Shown one piece after another: positions 36,143 to 45,112 of a stretch of DNA of 64,000 nt. Source of the DNA: Leptospira kanakyensis (GTDB taxonomy: Bacteria; Spirochaetota; Leptospiria; Leptospirales; Leptospiraceae); NCBI RefSeq assembly GCF_004769235.1, contig NZ_RQFG01000005.1, positions 186,001 through 250,000 on the forward strand. Direction: 5' to 3'. A program made the translations under genes and the position numbers. Every line of letters begins with the position of its first letter. Within the stretch, counting starts at the first letter, position 1. A model generated the notes under the pieces. It made no database searches. It was not told the origin of the DNA and saw nothing but the letters and a program-made list of their open reading frames with translations.

Positions 36143-36607
36143 ATGCCTGAAGTGACGGAACCATTGGTAAAAACAGCTAGTTTCTCGGTAATGGGGCTTC
36201 GTATCCGGACTTCCAATGCCCCTGGAGAGGCTGACATTCACATTCCAAAAGTCTACTCTAGGTTTTACAAGGAAGACTTTCCGAAACAAATGGAGTTGTT
36301 ACGAAAGTTCGATCCACTCTTCGCGGTATATTTTAATTATGCCTCAGATGAAACAGGGGCTTATGATTTTTTGTTAGGTTATGCAGTGGATTCAAAAACA
36401 AAACTACTTCCCGGTATGGAGATGGTTCATGTGGGAACACAAAACGGTCGTTATTTTCATATCCAACCAGGGGCTCCCGAAGAAGTAGTTCCTAAATTTT
36501 GGGCAGAGATTTGGAACCATCCAGAAATTCCTAAAATTAGAACTTACCAAATGGATTGGGAAGAATACTCAGAAGCAGGGATTCGAGTATTCTTATCTAC
36601 GAAATAA
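36143..36607 (+). CDS. GyrI-like effector-binding domain protein
   Basis: A 154-residue protein resembling the stand-alone effector-binding domain of AraC/MerR activators (GyrI-like, Cass2-like). Pattern: VTEPLVKTASFSVMGLRIRT as first strand, HIPKVYSRFYKE helix, FAVYFNYASDETGAYDFLLG, VHVGTQNGRYFHIQPG, then FWAEIWNHPE and the terminal strand RVFLSTK. Such domains bind cationic or aromatic small molecules and have no DNA-binding part. It is divergent from the 5S copy B gene and has no clear ribosome site. Confidence 0.75.
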   Translation: MPEVTEPLVKTASFSVMGLRIRTSNAPGEADIHIPKVYSRFYKEDFPKQMELLRKFDPLFAVYFNYASDETGAYDFLLGYAVDSKTKLLPGMEMVHVGTQNGRYFHIQPGAPEEVVPKFWAEIWNHPEIPKIRTYQMDWEEYSEAGIRVFLSTK

Positions 36608-36608
36608 G

Positions 36609-37019
36609 TTACTTCTGGATTTCGCCAACTTTCGTTTCCCTACATGTTGAAATATTTCCGGAGCTACCTTCTTCTATCGTTTGGTAACCTGATTTTTCGA
36701 TTTTCACCATTTTTACTTTAATTGAATTTCCTACGTAATCGATCATTTCAGGATCGTTAGTTTCCAGTAATGTTACCTTGTAAGAACAGGGACCTGTCCA
36801 AACAATTTTTTCTTTCAAAAACATCGAATTGTATTCTTGGATCTGGTAGTTACTATACCGTTTAAATTTTGATGTATGACCTGATTTACATACATTCTCA
36901 AAGATACCAGTACGGAAATAGGAACACTGAGTTGATTCCGATTTTGTTTGATTTGGATTGGCTGCATATATTGATAAAACAAAACCAAAATTATATAAAA
37001 AAAATAAAATGTACTTCAT
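36609..37019 (-). CDS. Small secreted protein, unknown family
   Basis: A 136-residue protein with a signal peptide (MKYILFFLYNFGFVLSIYAA). The mature part has four cysteines (CSYF, NVCKSG, GPCSYKV, STCRET), which could form two disulfides, and segments QYNSMFLKEK-like and WTGPCSYKVTLLE. I do not recognise it. Its ATG overlaps the stop of the PrsW-like gene (ATGA), so it is the third gene of the operon that begins at 39579. Confidence 0.7.
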   Translation of the reverse strand: MKYILFFLYNFGFVLSIYAANPNQTKSESTQCSYFRTGIFENVCKSGHTSKFKRYSNYQIQEYNSMFLKEKIVWTGPCSYKVTLLETNDPEMIDYVGNSIKVKMVKIEKSGYQTIEEGSSGNISTCRETKVGEIQK

Positions 37020-37774
37020 TCTGTTGTAAAATCACTTTCCGCTATCACTAAATTTTTCTCTTCCACCACAAAAGTCCTCCAGTCATTCACAACCCAAACC
37101 CAAATCCCAACGAATAACGATGTAGCAATCCATAAACCTATGGTGGAACCTGGGATTAAAAGAAAATCCACAACCCCATGTTGTAAAACGGAAAGTATAA
37201 ATCCAAATATTATATATAATCGTTTGCCTGCAAATTCTGATTGTTGATTGCTCTTTAATAGGAAAAATGCAAAACAAAGATTGATGAGTAAATGTATGTT
37301 AGATGAATGAATGGTTCGAGCAAAAAATAAATCTAACTTTTTTTCCTCAGGTTCCCTTGCGATGTAGTGAGTGTTTTCGATAAAAGAAAAACCCATAGCC
37401 ACAAAAGATCCGAACAAAACCACGTTGGGCGAGAATGTTTTTGTTTTTTTATCATAACCCAACACAAAAGACAGAATCATAATAAAAAATATTTTGAATG
37501 TTTCTTCCGTGATTCCTGCTTGGATAAAAGCTAAATGCGCTGTTTGGGTGAGCATACTTACTTTTTTCTTTGGAGTGAAGTCCGCTTCTGGCCAAAGGAT
37601 GGGGTGAAGTCTTAAGATGAGGTCTGTCGACAACCAACCAAAAAACAATGCGAGTAAGATTCCTAAAACTTCCTGCCAACCTTTTTTGGGTTGGTAGGCC
37701 TTCCAAATCACAATAGCCCAAGGAAGAACTGTTAAAGACCCAACAAAATAATCAAAAAATCCAATTTCTTTCAT
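37016..37774 (-). CDS. PrsW-like intramembrane protease
   Basis: A 252-residue membrane protein with about eight helices. Family motifs: EETFK (Glu90-Glu91-x-x-Lys94), GFSFIENTHY (Glu133), RTIHSSNIHLL and LQHGVVDFLL, matching the EExxxR/K, FxxxE, and H motifs of the PrsW/CPBP glutamic protease families. PrsW in Bacillus cuts the anti-sigma factor RsiW; the substrate here is unknown. It overlaps its upstream gene (TonB-tailed membrane protein) and its downstream gene by 4 bp each. An envelope-signalling role is inferred. Confidence 0.8.
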   Translation of the reverse strand: MKEIGFFDYFVGSLTVLPWAIVIWKAYQPKKGWQEVLGILLALFFGWLSTDLILRLHPILWPEADFTPKKKVSMLTQTAHLAFIQAGITEETFKIFFIMILSFVLGYDKKTKTFSPNVVLFGSFVAMGFSFIENTHYIAREPEEKKLDLFFARTIHSSNIHLLINLCFAFFLLKSNQQSEFAGKRLYIIFGFILSVLQHGVVDFLLIPGSTIGLWIATSLFVGIWVWVVNDWRTFVVEEKNLVIAESDFTTE

Positions 37775-39579
37775 TCTGGTAACTCTTCCATATAACGGCC
37801 GTCGAATAAGTTGATCATTTCTTTTTGAAGAGGGGTTGGAACAAATTCAGGATCAATTGGTCCATTCCAAAATAGTTCCGTCACACGGATGTCGTTTTTT
37901 GTGCCTGGTGGTGGCATGAGTGGTCCTAAACTTTCAACTAGTTGTAAGGTGCGAAGATCTTGGTCAGGGTAGTCTGATCCTTCTACCAGTTCCACATCAA
38001 TCACATCCCCATCTTGGGTGATGGTATAAGCAACTACAGATGAATAAGGGTGGGGAGCTTTGGCCCAGTAATCCATATAACTTTCAGGGATTCGCATTTT
38101 AGCGGAGATATAGTTCGAGTAAGTTGGTGGAACTTTTTTCCCTCGGATCTTTTTGATATAACCTTTGACTGGGCCATTGTCTGCGACTTTTTCGTTGGAG
38201 ATTTTTTCGCCCTTTTCTTTGTTTTCTGTTTCATTCCCGGTCACAACCCCACCGTTCAGACCTTTGGTGTCATCAGGGACATTGGGATCGATAAAATAGA
38301 ATTCCATTTTTTCTGGACGGAAGTGATCATTCTTTTGTGCTGATTGTTCTTTTTTTTTGCCACGTTGCAGAGTGATCGGGATCAGAAAAACAAGAGAAAT
38401 CAAAATCAAATGGAAGAGTAAGGAAAGTGGTAATACATTTCGGAACCCTTTTCGTAGTCCTGGTTTGAAAAATGGTTCGGACTCCCCTACTTTGTCTTCC
38501 TTAACTCCTAAGTTTTCCAAACTAAAAGATTTTTCCAAAAGGTATGAGGAATATAAATAAATTCCGATGAGAGCCGAAACAGAAAATACCGCATAAGCAA
38601 TATTTTGCGAAGAGATAAAAAAATCTTTATCGGGAACTCCAGGTTTTAATCCAAAACCGGCCAAAAACTGAATCCCGAATATAGGGCTTAAATAAGAAAA
38701 TACCCAAACGGCTGAAAACAAAAACAAAAGTAATGTCAAAAATAATATAGGGAAACCACGCCAGTATTCATAAACATAAATATGTCCAAATCCAGGAAGG
38801 ATATGATCTCGGAATTTTGCTTTTTCTTTAACGATGAGTTCTAAACGAAAAGGAAATCGGGACTTAGAAACTACTGCAGCTTTCCATCTTTCTCGGATGC
38901 GAATCCCTTCCATATAACGCAAATAAGGTTTTACAATCAAAGAAGGAATTTTATTCCGATTGAAACTAAATAACAGGATACAAAGAGAAATTGAATAATT
39001 AAATACAAATTGATACACATCCGCAAGTGGTGCTAGCGGAGACATTGATTTGGCTGGATGTAATTTTTCTGAAATGTATTGGAATCCAAAATTGAGAAGG
39101 AGGGCCAGAAAAAGAATGAGCAGTAAGGTATCAAATTTGGCATCACGAATCCGCATCTCTGTGCGGATCTTTCCATAAGGATGTTCCGTTTGTAACCTGG
39201 CAGTTCTTATGGATTCCCTTTTTTTATTTCTCTTATGGCTATGAATGTAGTTTGCGAGAAGTAAAAGAAAACAAATCACAACAAATCCAAACTTTAACTG
39301 AAAACTTCTAGATTCCTTCGCGAGGAATTCGTTGATCACAGCTTCCCATTCAAGTCCCGACCTGTGTACAAGTTCGATAGGATAAAAAACAATCCATGAA
39401 AGGATATAAACAGCGACCACCGCTAAGGCCCGAAGGCGGAGTCGGAACTCATTTGGGAAAGCAAACAGGACACCCAAAGCCAAAAAAGGCCCGAGAGAAA
39501 ACATGGGGGACATCCAAAGGAAGAAGGTTAAGGATTTTTTAGCCCAGGGAGAGAGTAGTTTTGAATTTGCCGAATCCAT
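37771..39579 (-). CDS. Multi-pass membrane protein with TonB-like C-terminal domain
   Basis: A 602-residue protein. The first 400 residues have several membrane helices, including two near the N-terminus and others around 245-300; another helix (about 373-395, SLLFHLILISLVFLIPITL) leads into a periplasmic linker and a TonB-type C-terminal domain (about 500-600) with SSVVAYTITQDGDVIDVELV, EGSDYPDQDLRTLQLVESLG and LMPPP. Ordinary TonB proteins have just one membrane helix, so this is a fusion or elaborated form. Energy coupling to an outer-membrane partner is inferred. It is first in the overlapping operon with the PrsW-like protease and the secreted protein. Confidence 0.8.
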   Translation of the reverse strand: MDSANSKLLSPWAKKSLTFFLWMSPMFSLGPFLALGVLFAFPNEFRLRLRALAVVAVYILSWIVFYPIELVHRSGLEWEAVINEFLAKESRSFQLKFGFVVICFLLLLANYIHSHKRNKKRESIRTARLQTEHPYGKIRTEMRIRDAKFDTLLLILFLALLLNFGFQYISEKLHPAKSMSPLAPLADVYQFVFNYSISLCILLFSFNRNKIPSLIVKPYLRYMEGIRIRERWKAAVVSKSRFPFRLELIVKEKAKFRDHILPGFGHIYVYEYWRGFPILFLTLLLFLFSAVWVFSYLSPIFGIQFLAGFGLKPGVPDKDFFISSQNIAYAVFSVSALIGIYLYSSYLLEKSFSLENLGVKEDKVGESEPFFKPGLRKGFRNVLPLSLLFHLILISLVFLIPITLQRGKKKEQSAQKNDHFRPEKMEFYFIDPNVPDDTKGLNGGVVTGNETENKEKGEKISNEKVADNGPVKGYIKKIRGKKVPPTYSNYISAKMRIPESYMDYWAKAPHPYSSVVAYTITQDGDVIDVELVEGSDYPDQDLRTLQLVESLGPLMPPPGTKNDIRVTELFWNGPIDPEFVPTPLQKEMINLFDGRYMEELPE

Positions 39580-39642
39580 TCTTTAGTCTTATCTCAAGGA
39601 AAATACTTTGAATTTTCATGGAAAACAAAAAATTTGGCGGAT

Positions 39643-41043
39643 ATGGCACAGCCGAAAGAGAAAGAAGAACAGTCGCTCAAACCCATAGTCGCAGTCTCCA
39701 AAAGAAGGGGATTTGTTTTCCCAGGTTCCGAAATTTACGGAGGCCTTTCCAATACCTTTGACTATGGTCCGAATGGAATTGAAGTATTAAACAATCTAAA
39801 ACGACTTTGGTGGGAATACTTTGTTCACAGACGGGACGATGTTTTGGGTCTTGATTCCTCCATCCTCCTCCACCCACGGGTTTGGGAGGCTTCTGGCCAT
39901 ATTTCCAACTTTAATGATCCCCTGATGGATTGCAAAAAATGTAAAACTCGTGTGCGAGTGGATAAATTTTTGGAAGATAAGGAAGGCGAAGGTGCTGCCA
40001 CTGGAAAAAGTTTAGAGGAACTAACAAACACCATTCGAGACAAAGGATATGCCTGCCCTACTTGCGGAACTGTGGGTAGTTTTACTGATGCCCGCCAATT
40101 CAATTTGATGTTCAAAACTTCTCACGGTGCGTCCGAAGAAGGTGCCACAGACATTTACCTTCGCCCAGAAACGGCTCAAGGGATCTTTATCAATTTCAAA
40201 AACGTAACCCAAATTGCGCGAAAAAAAGTTCCCTTCGGAATTGCACAAATTGGAAAGTCTTTTCGAAACGAAATCATGGCCCGCCAGTTTATCTTTCGTA
40301 CGCGCGAGTTCGAACAGATGGAGATGGAGTTTTTCTGCGAACCAGGCACTCAAAAAGAATGGTTTAAGTATTGGGTGGACTACTGTATGGACTGGCTTGT
40401 CAATGTAGTGGGTCTAAAAAAAGAAAACCTTCGTGTGAGAGAACATGAAAAAGAAGAACTTTCTTTTTATAGCGATTCCACAAGTGATATCGAATACAAA
40501 TATCCGTTTGGTTGGGGAGAACTTTGGGGTGTGGCCTCAAGGACAGATTATGACCTCACCCAACATGAAAAGTTTTCTTCAGAAGACTTAAAATACCATG
40601 ATTTAGAAAATAAGAAAAAATACCTTCCTTATGTTGTAGAACCTGCACTCGGTCTGAACCGACTTTTCCTTGCTGTGCTTTGTGATGCTTATGAGGAAGA
40701 AAAATTAGAAAAAGACGACATTCGCACTGTCTTACGATTTGGAAAACGAGTGAGCCCCATGAAAGTGGCTATTTTCCCTCTGATGAAAAAAGACGGGCTC
40801 GATGCCAAAGCCAAAGAAATTTATGCTGACCTTCGCAACCATTGGTATGTAGACTACGATGAAAGTGGAGCCATTGGAAAAAGATACCGCCGGCATGATG
40901 AAATCGGAACTCCTTTCTGCATCACTGTAGATTATGATACCATGAGTGATGGAACCGTCACCATTCGTGAAAGAGATTCAATGAAACAAGAAAGGATTGC
41001 CGTCTCTGAAATCAAATCTTACCTCATAAACAGAATGGTATAG
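39643..41043 (+). CDS. glyS: Glycyl-tRNA synthetase (alpha2 type)
   Basis: Class II synthetase charging tRNA-Gly. Visible: SKRRGFVFPGSEIYGGLSNT at the N-terminus, motif 1 region NNLKRLWWEYFV, cysteine pairs CKKC and CPTC in a zinc-like insertion, motif 2 GKSFRNEIMARQFIFRTREF with EQMEMEFF, motif 3 ALGLNRLFLAVL, and a C-terminal anticodon-binding domain (VAIFPLMKKDG, IGTPFCITVDYDT). 466 residues fits the homodimeric type also found in archaea and eukaryotes. The ATG at 39643 is preferred; TTG at 39634 is an alternative; ribosome site is weak in both cases. A GNAT gene follows directly. Confidence 0.95.
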   Translation: MAQPKEKEEQSLKPIVAVSKRRGFVFPGSEIYGGLSNTFDYGPNGIEVLNNLKRLWWEYFVHRRDDVLGLDSSILLHPRVWEASGHISNFNDPLMDCKKCKTRVRVDKFLEDKEGEGAATGKSLEELTNTIRDKGYACPTCGTVGSFTDARQFNLMFKTSHGASEEGATDIYLRPETAQGIFINFKNVTQIARKKVPFGIAQIGKSFRNEIMARQFIFRTREFEQMEMEFFCEPGTQKEWFKYWVDYCMDWLVNVVGLKKENLRVREHEKEELSFYSDSTSDIEYKYPFGWGELWGVASRTDYDLTQHEKFSSEDLKYHDLENKKKYLPYVVEPALGLNRLFLAVLCDAYEEEKLEKDDIRTVLRFGKRVSPMKVAIFPLMKKDGLDAKAKEIYADLRNHWYVDYDESGAIGKRYRRHDEIGTPFCITVDYDTMSDGTVTIRERDSMKQERIAVSEIKSYLINRMV

Positions 41044-41511
41044 GTGATTCGGGATTTAACAGAATCTGACAGAAACCAAACCATCGAACTCGTAAACCAG
41101 TTTTACCGAAAAGTAAACGAACTCGAGTTAGATGGTTTGTTTCGCATCCGACCCCGCGCCGCAACCAAATTCACTGACATCTATTTCAAACTCATTGGAA
41201 CTGGAAAAGTGTATATGCGTGGGTATTTTGTAGAAGAGGAACTTGTCTCCTTACTCATTGGTCGAGTAGAAGAAAAACCCCATCTCGAAGAAGAAAGAAG
41301 CCTATTTATCGATCTTGCCGTTACCAAACTGGGAAAAAAGAAAAAAGGATATATGTCCGAACTTCTGAAAGATGTAGACCTATGGTGCAAAGAAAAATCC
41401 ATTCCTGCGATCGAACTTCGGGCCATTTTACAAAACGAAGAAGCGGTAAAGTTCTGGGACAATTCTAAATTCGAAAGATTTTACATTCGTTACCGCAAAC
41501 GAGTGGAATAA
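41044..41511 (+). CDS. GNAT-family N-acetyltransferase
   Basis: A 155-residue protein with a GTG start right after the glyS stop codon (TAG GTG), so translation is likely coupled. GNAT layout: N-terminal strand-helix MIRDLTESDRNQTIELVNQF, LFIDLAVTKLGKKKKGYMSE (acetyl-CoA binding loop region; the usual QxxGxG/A is degenerate), helix LLKDVDLWCKEK, then AIELRAILQNEEAVKFWDNS and FERFYIRYRK, a typical GNAT end. Substrate unknown. Confidence 0.8.
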   Translation: MIRDLTESDRNQTIELVNQFYRKVNELELDGLFRIRPRAATKFTDIYFKLIGTGKVYMRGYFVEEELVSLLIGRVEEKPHLEEERSLFIDLAVTKLGKKKKGYMSELLKDVDLWCKEKSIPAIELRAILQNEEAVKFWDNSKFERFYIRYRKRVE

Positions 41512-41518
41512 AATTTTT

Positions 41519-43156
41519 TCACCAGCTTCCCGAACTTCCCCCTCCCCCAAAACTACCACCGCCGCCGCCTGACGAACTAGAACTAGAGGAACTACTATAA
41601 CTGGATGAGGAATAGGAACTCGAACTACTGCTAGAAGAATACGAAGAATAAGACCCACTTCCAGATTCATTGGCAATGATATAAAGAAAATGAAGGATGA
41701 GTAAGGATACATAGGAGAATAAAAAAGTAAAAACAAATCTATTTTCAGAGAATCCTAGAAGGTTATGTATGGAAAATCCGAGAGTCCAAACCAAGGAAAT
41801 CAAAACATATTTGAGTAATCTATATTTCCACGAATCCACTTCGATGGCTTTTGCTAAGATATAACCACTCACCAAACAATTGAACCATTGGAACCAGAGA
41901 ACCATAGTTTCTAAATTGTATCTGGGTGAACTTTCTTCTGAACTTGGTAAATAAAAGATAAGTCCACAAAGAAATGACAACCAAAGGATGAGTGTTAAAA
42001 AAAAGTGAATTGGTTTGAAACTAAAGGATCTAAACCCCAATCCATAAATGGTCAATAGAATCAGGCCTTGGTAAAAGAGGATATAAACCAAATTTTCTCC
42101 ATTCATAAAAGAGAAAATAGAAAACGAAAACGTTAAAAACGAAAGGATATGCAAAAACAATCCTTTGGAACTCATTCCAAAACCTTTGGCGATTTGATTA
42201 AACTTTTCTTTGATAACATCATCTAACGTGATCTTAAATACTAGTAAAATCAAACCGAGAGTTCCAACCACCCAAGACAGAGCTTCCCCATCTATCTTAA
42301 AGGTAAAATATAAAAAGGGAATCCAAAATGCGATAGAAAGAATAGAATATAAGTACGAGAGCGGAGACCATAATCCATAAAGTAGATACAAATTCCCGAC
42401 TACAATTCCTAAGCAAAAAAGATAAAATAAGGCATCGGGAAAAAAATAACCAAGACCAAATAAAACAACAAATCCATACAATACTTCCAACCACTTCTTC
42501 CCTTTAAAGGTTCCGTTTTCTTTTAAAACATAATAAATGATCCCAGTTAGGAGTAAAATCCCAAGTGTATAAGCAAAATTTCGAGGTGTAGAATCGTTAG
42601 ATAATGCCATACCTACCCCATCAGAATCATTCGTATTCAGAGCCGGATTGGAATCAATATCTCCATAAAGAATGGATTCTATTGCAAGAACTCCACTCAC
42701 TAAACCCAAAACCATATCTCCTTTTTTAAATTCAGGAATCATGATATTACGAATGATTCGATTACACAAAACATCGGTTAATGTTTCTTCTAAACCGTAA
42801 CCTACTTCAATTCGAACCTTACGATCCCCTGTTGATAATAGGACGAGAACCCCGTTGTCCTTATCCTTTTGTCCTAATTTCGATTTTTCTGCCACAGCGA
42901 ATGAATAAGAATTTATATTTTCCCCTTCCAAACTTGGAATGATGTAAACGTATACTTGGGCCGATGTTTTGGTTTCAATGGCAGAAAGAATGTTTGTAAC
43001 TTGATTTTGTTTCTCCAAAGGCAAAATTCCAACTTCATCCGTTAAGGGGCTTGTGAGGATTCGCACCTCTCTTGCCGTAAGGGGAAGTACCCAGGTTTGA
43101 ACCAAAACACTAATGAACAAACCAAAGCGGAACCAATTCTTTCGGGATAGTTTCAT
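41519..43156 (-). CDS. TPM-domain membrane protein with Ser/Gly-rich tail
   Basis: A 545-residue protein from the ATG at 43156; a TTG 36 bases upstream is less likely. After a signal peptide comes a TPM (YgcG/psb32) domain, about residues 30-175, with LTDEVGILPLEKQNQVTNIL, KDNGVLVLLSTGDRKVRIEV and GYGLEETLTD. About ten membrane helices follow. The tail from about 500 is almost only Ser, Tyr and Gly and ends GGGGSFGGGGSSGSW, the low-complexity end typical of TPM proteins. TPM proteins are linked to envelope or photosystem maintenance and reported phosphatase activity. It converges on the GNAT gene with 7 bp between. Confidence 0.82.
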   Translation of the reverse strand: MKLSRKNWFRFGLFISVLVQTWVLPLTAREVRILTSPLTDEVGILPLEKQNQVTNILSAIETKTSAQVYVYIIPSLEGENINSYSFAVAEKSKLGQKDKDNGVLVLLSTGDRKVRIEVGYGLEETLTDVLCNRIIRNIMIPEFKKGDMVLGLVSGVLAIESILYGDIDSNPALNTNDSDGVGMALSNDSTPRNFAYTLGILLLTGIIYYVLKENGTFKGKKWLEVLYGFVVLFGLGYFFPDALFYLFCLGIVVGNLYLLYGLWSPLSYLYSILSIAFWIPFLYFTFKIDGEALSWVVGTLGLILLVFKITLDDVIKEKFNQIAKGFGMSSKGLFLHILSFLTFSFSIFSFMNGENLVYILFYQGLILLTIYGLGFRSFSFKPIHFFLTLILWLSFLCGLIFYLPSSEESSPRYNLETMVLWFQWFNCLVSGYILAKAIEVDSWKYRLLKYVLISLVWTLGFSIHNLLGFSENRFVFTFLFSYVSLLILHFLYIIANESGSGSYSSYSSSSSSSSYSSSSYSSSSSSSSSGGGGGSFGGGGSSGSW

Positions 43157-43200
43157 GCGACAGATTTTACATAGAGATCTGCACGATGGCAAGTATAGTT

Positions 43201-43914
43201 TTATCGTTTTTGGATCAATGGATTTGTTTTTACCAATCGATACATCCGAAAGATAGGGCCCATCACGTTTTTGAACAAAGGAAAATTAGAAAGTTTGATC
43301 AGTTTGAATGTTAATTCTAAAGAATCATTCATTAAGTGTTTTGTGTTGTTATAAAACTTCGAAGAATCGGAAAGCCAAAAGTAAATTAAACCCATTTGTT
43401 CCAACCAAAGTAACTCTGGTAAAATTTCTGCAAGATCATCTCTAATTTTTAAATTCGATGTTTCTAGTGCTTCGCGGATGATACCCACTGCTTCTTCTCG
43501 AATGAGAATTGTCTCTGGACTGAATGGGGAAAGAGAATGACTTGGATCTCCTGCATGCCTTGCCAATACCTGTAAAAACATTTTATACTCAGAAAAACTT
43601 TCTAACTGAGTTAAGATGATGTATTTAAGTCTTGTTTTAAAATCCCTAGTAGACTTGAAGAATTGAGATGTCAGTTGTTTGACTTCAATTTGTGATTCCC
43701 TATAAAAATGCAAAACAATCTCTTCCTTTGTTTTGAAATGATAATACGTAAGCCCTAAAGATACTCTAGCTTCTTTAGCAATGCGACGCATCGTTGCAGA
43801 CTCATACCCCTCTTTCTGAAATAATGTGATGGCAGAATTATAAATTCTTTCTTTCGTGAGTTCTCGTTTACTCGATGTTTTGTGAGAGATTTTTTTGGGA
43901 ACGGAATGGGGCAT
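43201..43914 (-). CDS. TetR-family transcriptional regulator
   Basis: A 237-residue regulator starting at the ATG at 43914, with AAGG four bases upstream; the open frame extends 21 codons further but without a better start. The HTH is TKERIYNSAITLFQKEGYES, then MRRIAKEARVSLGLTYYHFK, a clear TetR DNA-binding domain. The rest is helical and ends with a basic stretch. It faces the lipase gene across 172 bp and may control it; a palindrome lies at 43964-43977. Confidence 0.9.
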   Translation of the reverse strand: MPHSVPKKISHKTSSKRELTKERIYNSAITLFQKEGYESATMRRIAKEARVSLGLTYYHFKTKEEIVLHFYRESQIEVKQLTSQFFKSTRDFKTRLKYIILTQLESFSEYKMFLQVLARHAGDPSHSLSPFSPETILIREEAVGIIREALETSNLKIRDDLAEILPELLWLEQMGLIYFWLSDSSKFYNNTKHLMNDSLELTFKLIKLSNFPLFKNVMGPIFRMYRLVKTNPLIQKR

Positions 43915-43963
43915 AACCTTCAGTATACAAGGAAACAGTTGATGGCATGAAAGCAAACCATTT

Positions 43964-43977
43964 TTGAACACGTTCAA
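43964..43977. promoter_or_regulatory. Palindromic operator candidate upstream of TetR gene
   Basis: TTGAAC-AC-GTTCAA, 50 bp upstream of the TetR start and about 110 bp upstream of the divergent lipase gene. Fits a TetR-type site, but is short. Confidence 0.35.
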
Positions 43978-44086
43978 TTGTTACAAAACTTAGGATTTTT
44001 TTTCAATCTCCCAGAAAAAATATCCTTGCCCTAAATAAGGCAAATTGACACAGTTTTATCTTAGAAAATTCAGAGGTGAAATATAT

Positions 44087-45016
44087 ATGATCCGTAAAGG
44101 TCTTTTAGCCATTCTTTTTACATTTGCGCTCGCGACTCCCATTCTCGCTAGCTCCGGTTCTTCTTCCAAACCGCTTGCAGGTACTTATCCCATCATCCTT
44201 TCTCATGGTCTTTTTGGTTGGGGCGAAAACTCCGGTGGAATCATTAGCATCGTAAACTATTGGGGTGGAACAGACGATTACCTCAGAAGCCAAGGGGCTA
44301 CTGTATTTGCTCCTGGCAAAACTGCAGCAAACTCCAATGAAGTGCGTGCTGGGGAACTAAAAGCAGCTATCCTTACTTACGCCGCTGCGACAAACTACAC
44401 TGGAAAATTCCACATTCTCGGTCACTCTCAAGGTGGACTCGATAGCCGTTACGCAGTGTCTAACCTAGGACTTTCTGGTCGCACAGCAACTCTGACAACT
44501 CTTAACACTCCGCACTATGGATCACCCATTGCAGACATCGTAAAAAACGTTCTTCCTAGTTGGATCCAACCGTTCGTAGCAAGTATTGTTGAGTCTCTTG
44601 TGAAACTTGTTTACGGTGGAACCAACCAACAAAATGCTCTGGCTGCACTTTCCTCTTTATCAAAAGAAGGACTCGCTTCTTTTAACGGATACACTCCCAA
44701 CAAATCAGGTGTGAAGTATTTCTCTTATGGTTCTTCCATTACAATTCCTGACCTCATCCAACACCCTCTTATGGGAATCCTTCACCCTGCTTGTGGGGCT
44801 GGTGGACTTTTCCAAGGACAAGGATTTACTAACGATGGACTCGTTCCACTTTCTTCACAAAAATGGGGAACTTGGAAAGGTGGACCTTCTTATGGAATCT
44901 TCACTACAGGGATTGACCACTTACAAGTATCCAACACTCTCCGTTCAGGAAGTTTATGGTATGATGTAGAAGGTTTCTACTTGAATATGGCTTCTAACAT
45001 GAAGTCGAACCAGTAA
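44087..45016 (+). CDS. Secreted triacylglycerol lipase
   Basis: A 309-residue alpha/beta hydrolase of the Pseudomonas/Burkholderia lipase family (family I.1/I.2 type). GAGGTG lies 8 bases before the ATG at 44087. A signal peptide (about residues 1-22, cut after LAS) precedes YPIILSHGLFGW (oxyanion-hole HG), the nucleophile elbow GHSQGG (Ser114), NDGLVPLSSQ (Asp250) and GIDHLQV (His278). Hydrolyses long-chain triglycerides outside the cytoplasm; a classical family lipase needs a foldase. The next gene looks like that foldase, and a TetR gene is divergent. Tandem terminators follow at once. Confidence 0.92.
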   Translation: MIRKGLLAILFTFALATPILASSGSSSKPLAGTYPIILSHGLFGWGENSGGIISIVNYWGGTDDYLRSQGATVFAPGKTAANSNEVRAGELKAAILTYAAATNYTGKFHILGHSQGGLDSRYAVSNLGLSGRTATLTTLNTPHYGSPIADIVKNVLPSWIQPFVASIVESLVKLVYGGTNQQNALAALSSLSKEGLASFNGYTPNKSGVKYFSYGSSITIPDLIQHPLMGILHPACGAGGLFQGQGFTNDGLVPLSSQKWGTWKGGPSYGIFTTGIDHLQVSNTLRSGSLWYDVEGFYLNMASNMKSNQ

Positions 45017-45067
45017 TTCGTTACTGGAGTTTTTTCAGAAAACCCAAGCAGATGCTTGGGTTTTTTT
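45011..45067 (+). terminator. Tandem terminators after the lipase gene
   Basis: First stem CAGTAA-TTCG-TTACTG (45011-45026) includes the lipase stop codon and is followed by T6. Second stem AACCCAAGCA-GA-TGCTTGGGTT (45041-45062) is followed by T7. A promoter-like TTGGGT (in the second stem) 17 bases before TATAAA may restart transcription for the foldase gene. Confidence 0.85.
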
Positions 45068-45112
45068 GTTTCCAGAAGTATAAATCCATTCTTTACTACG
45101 ATACGATCTCCT

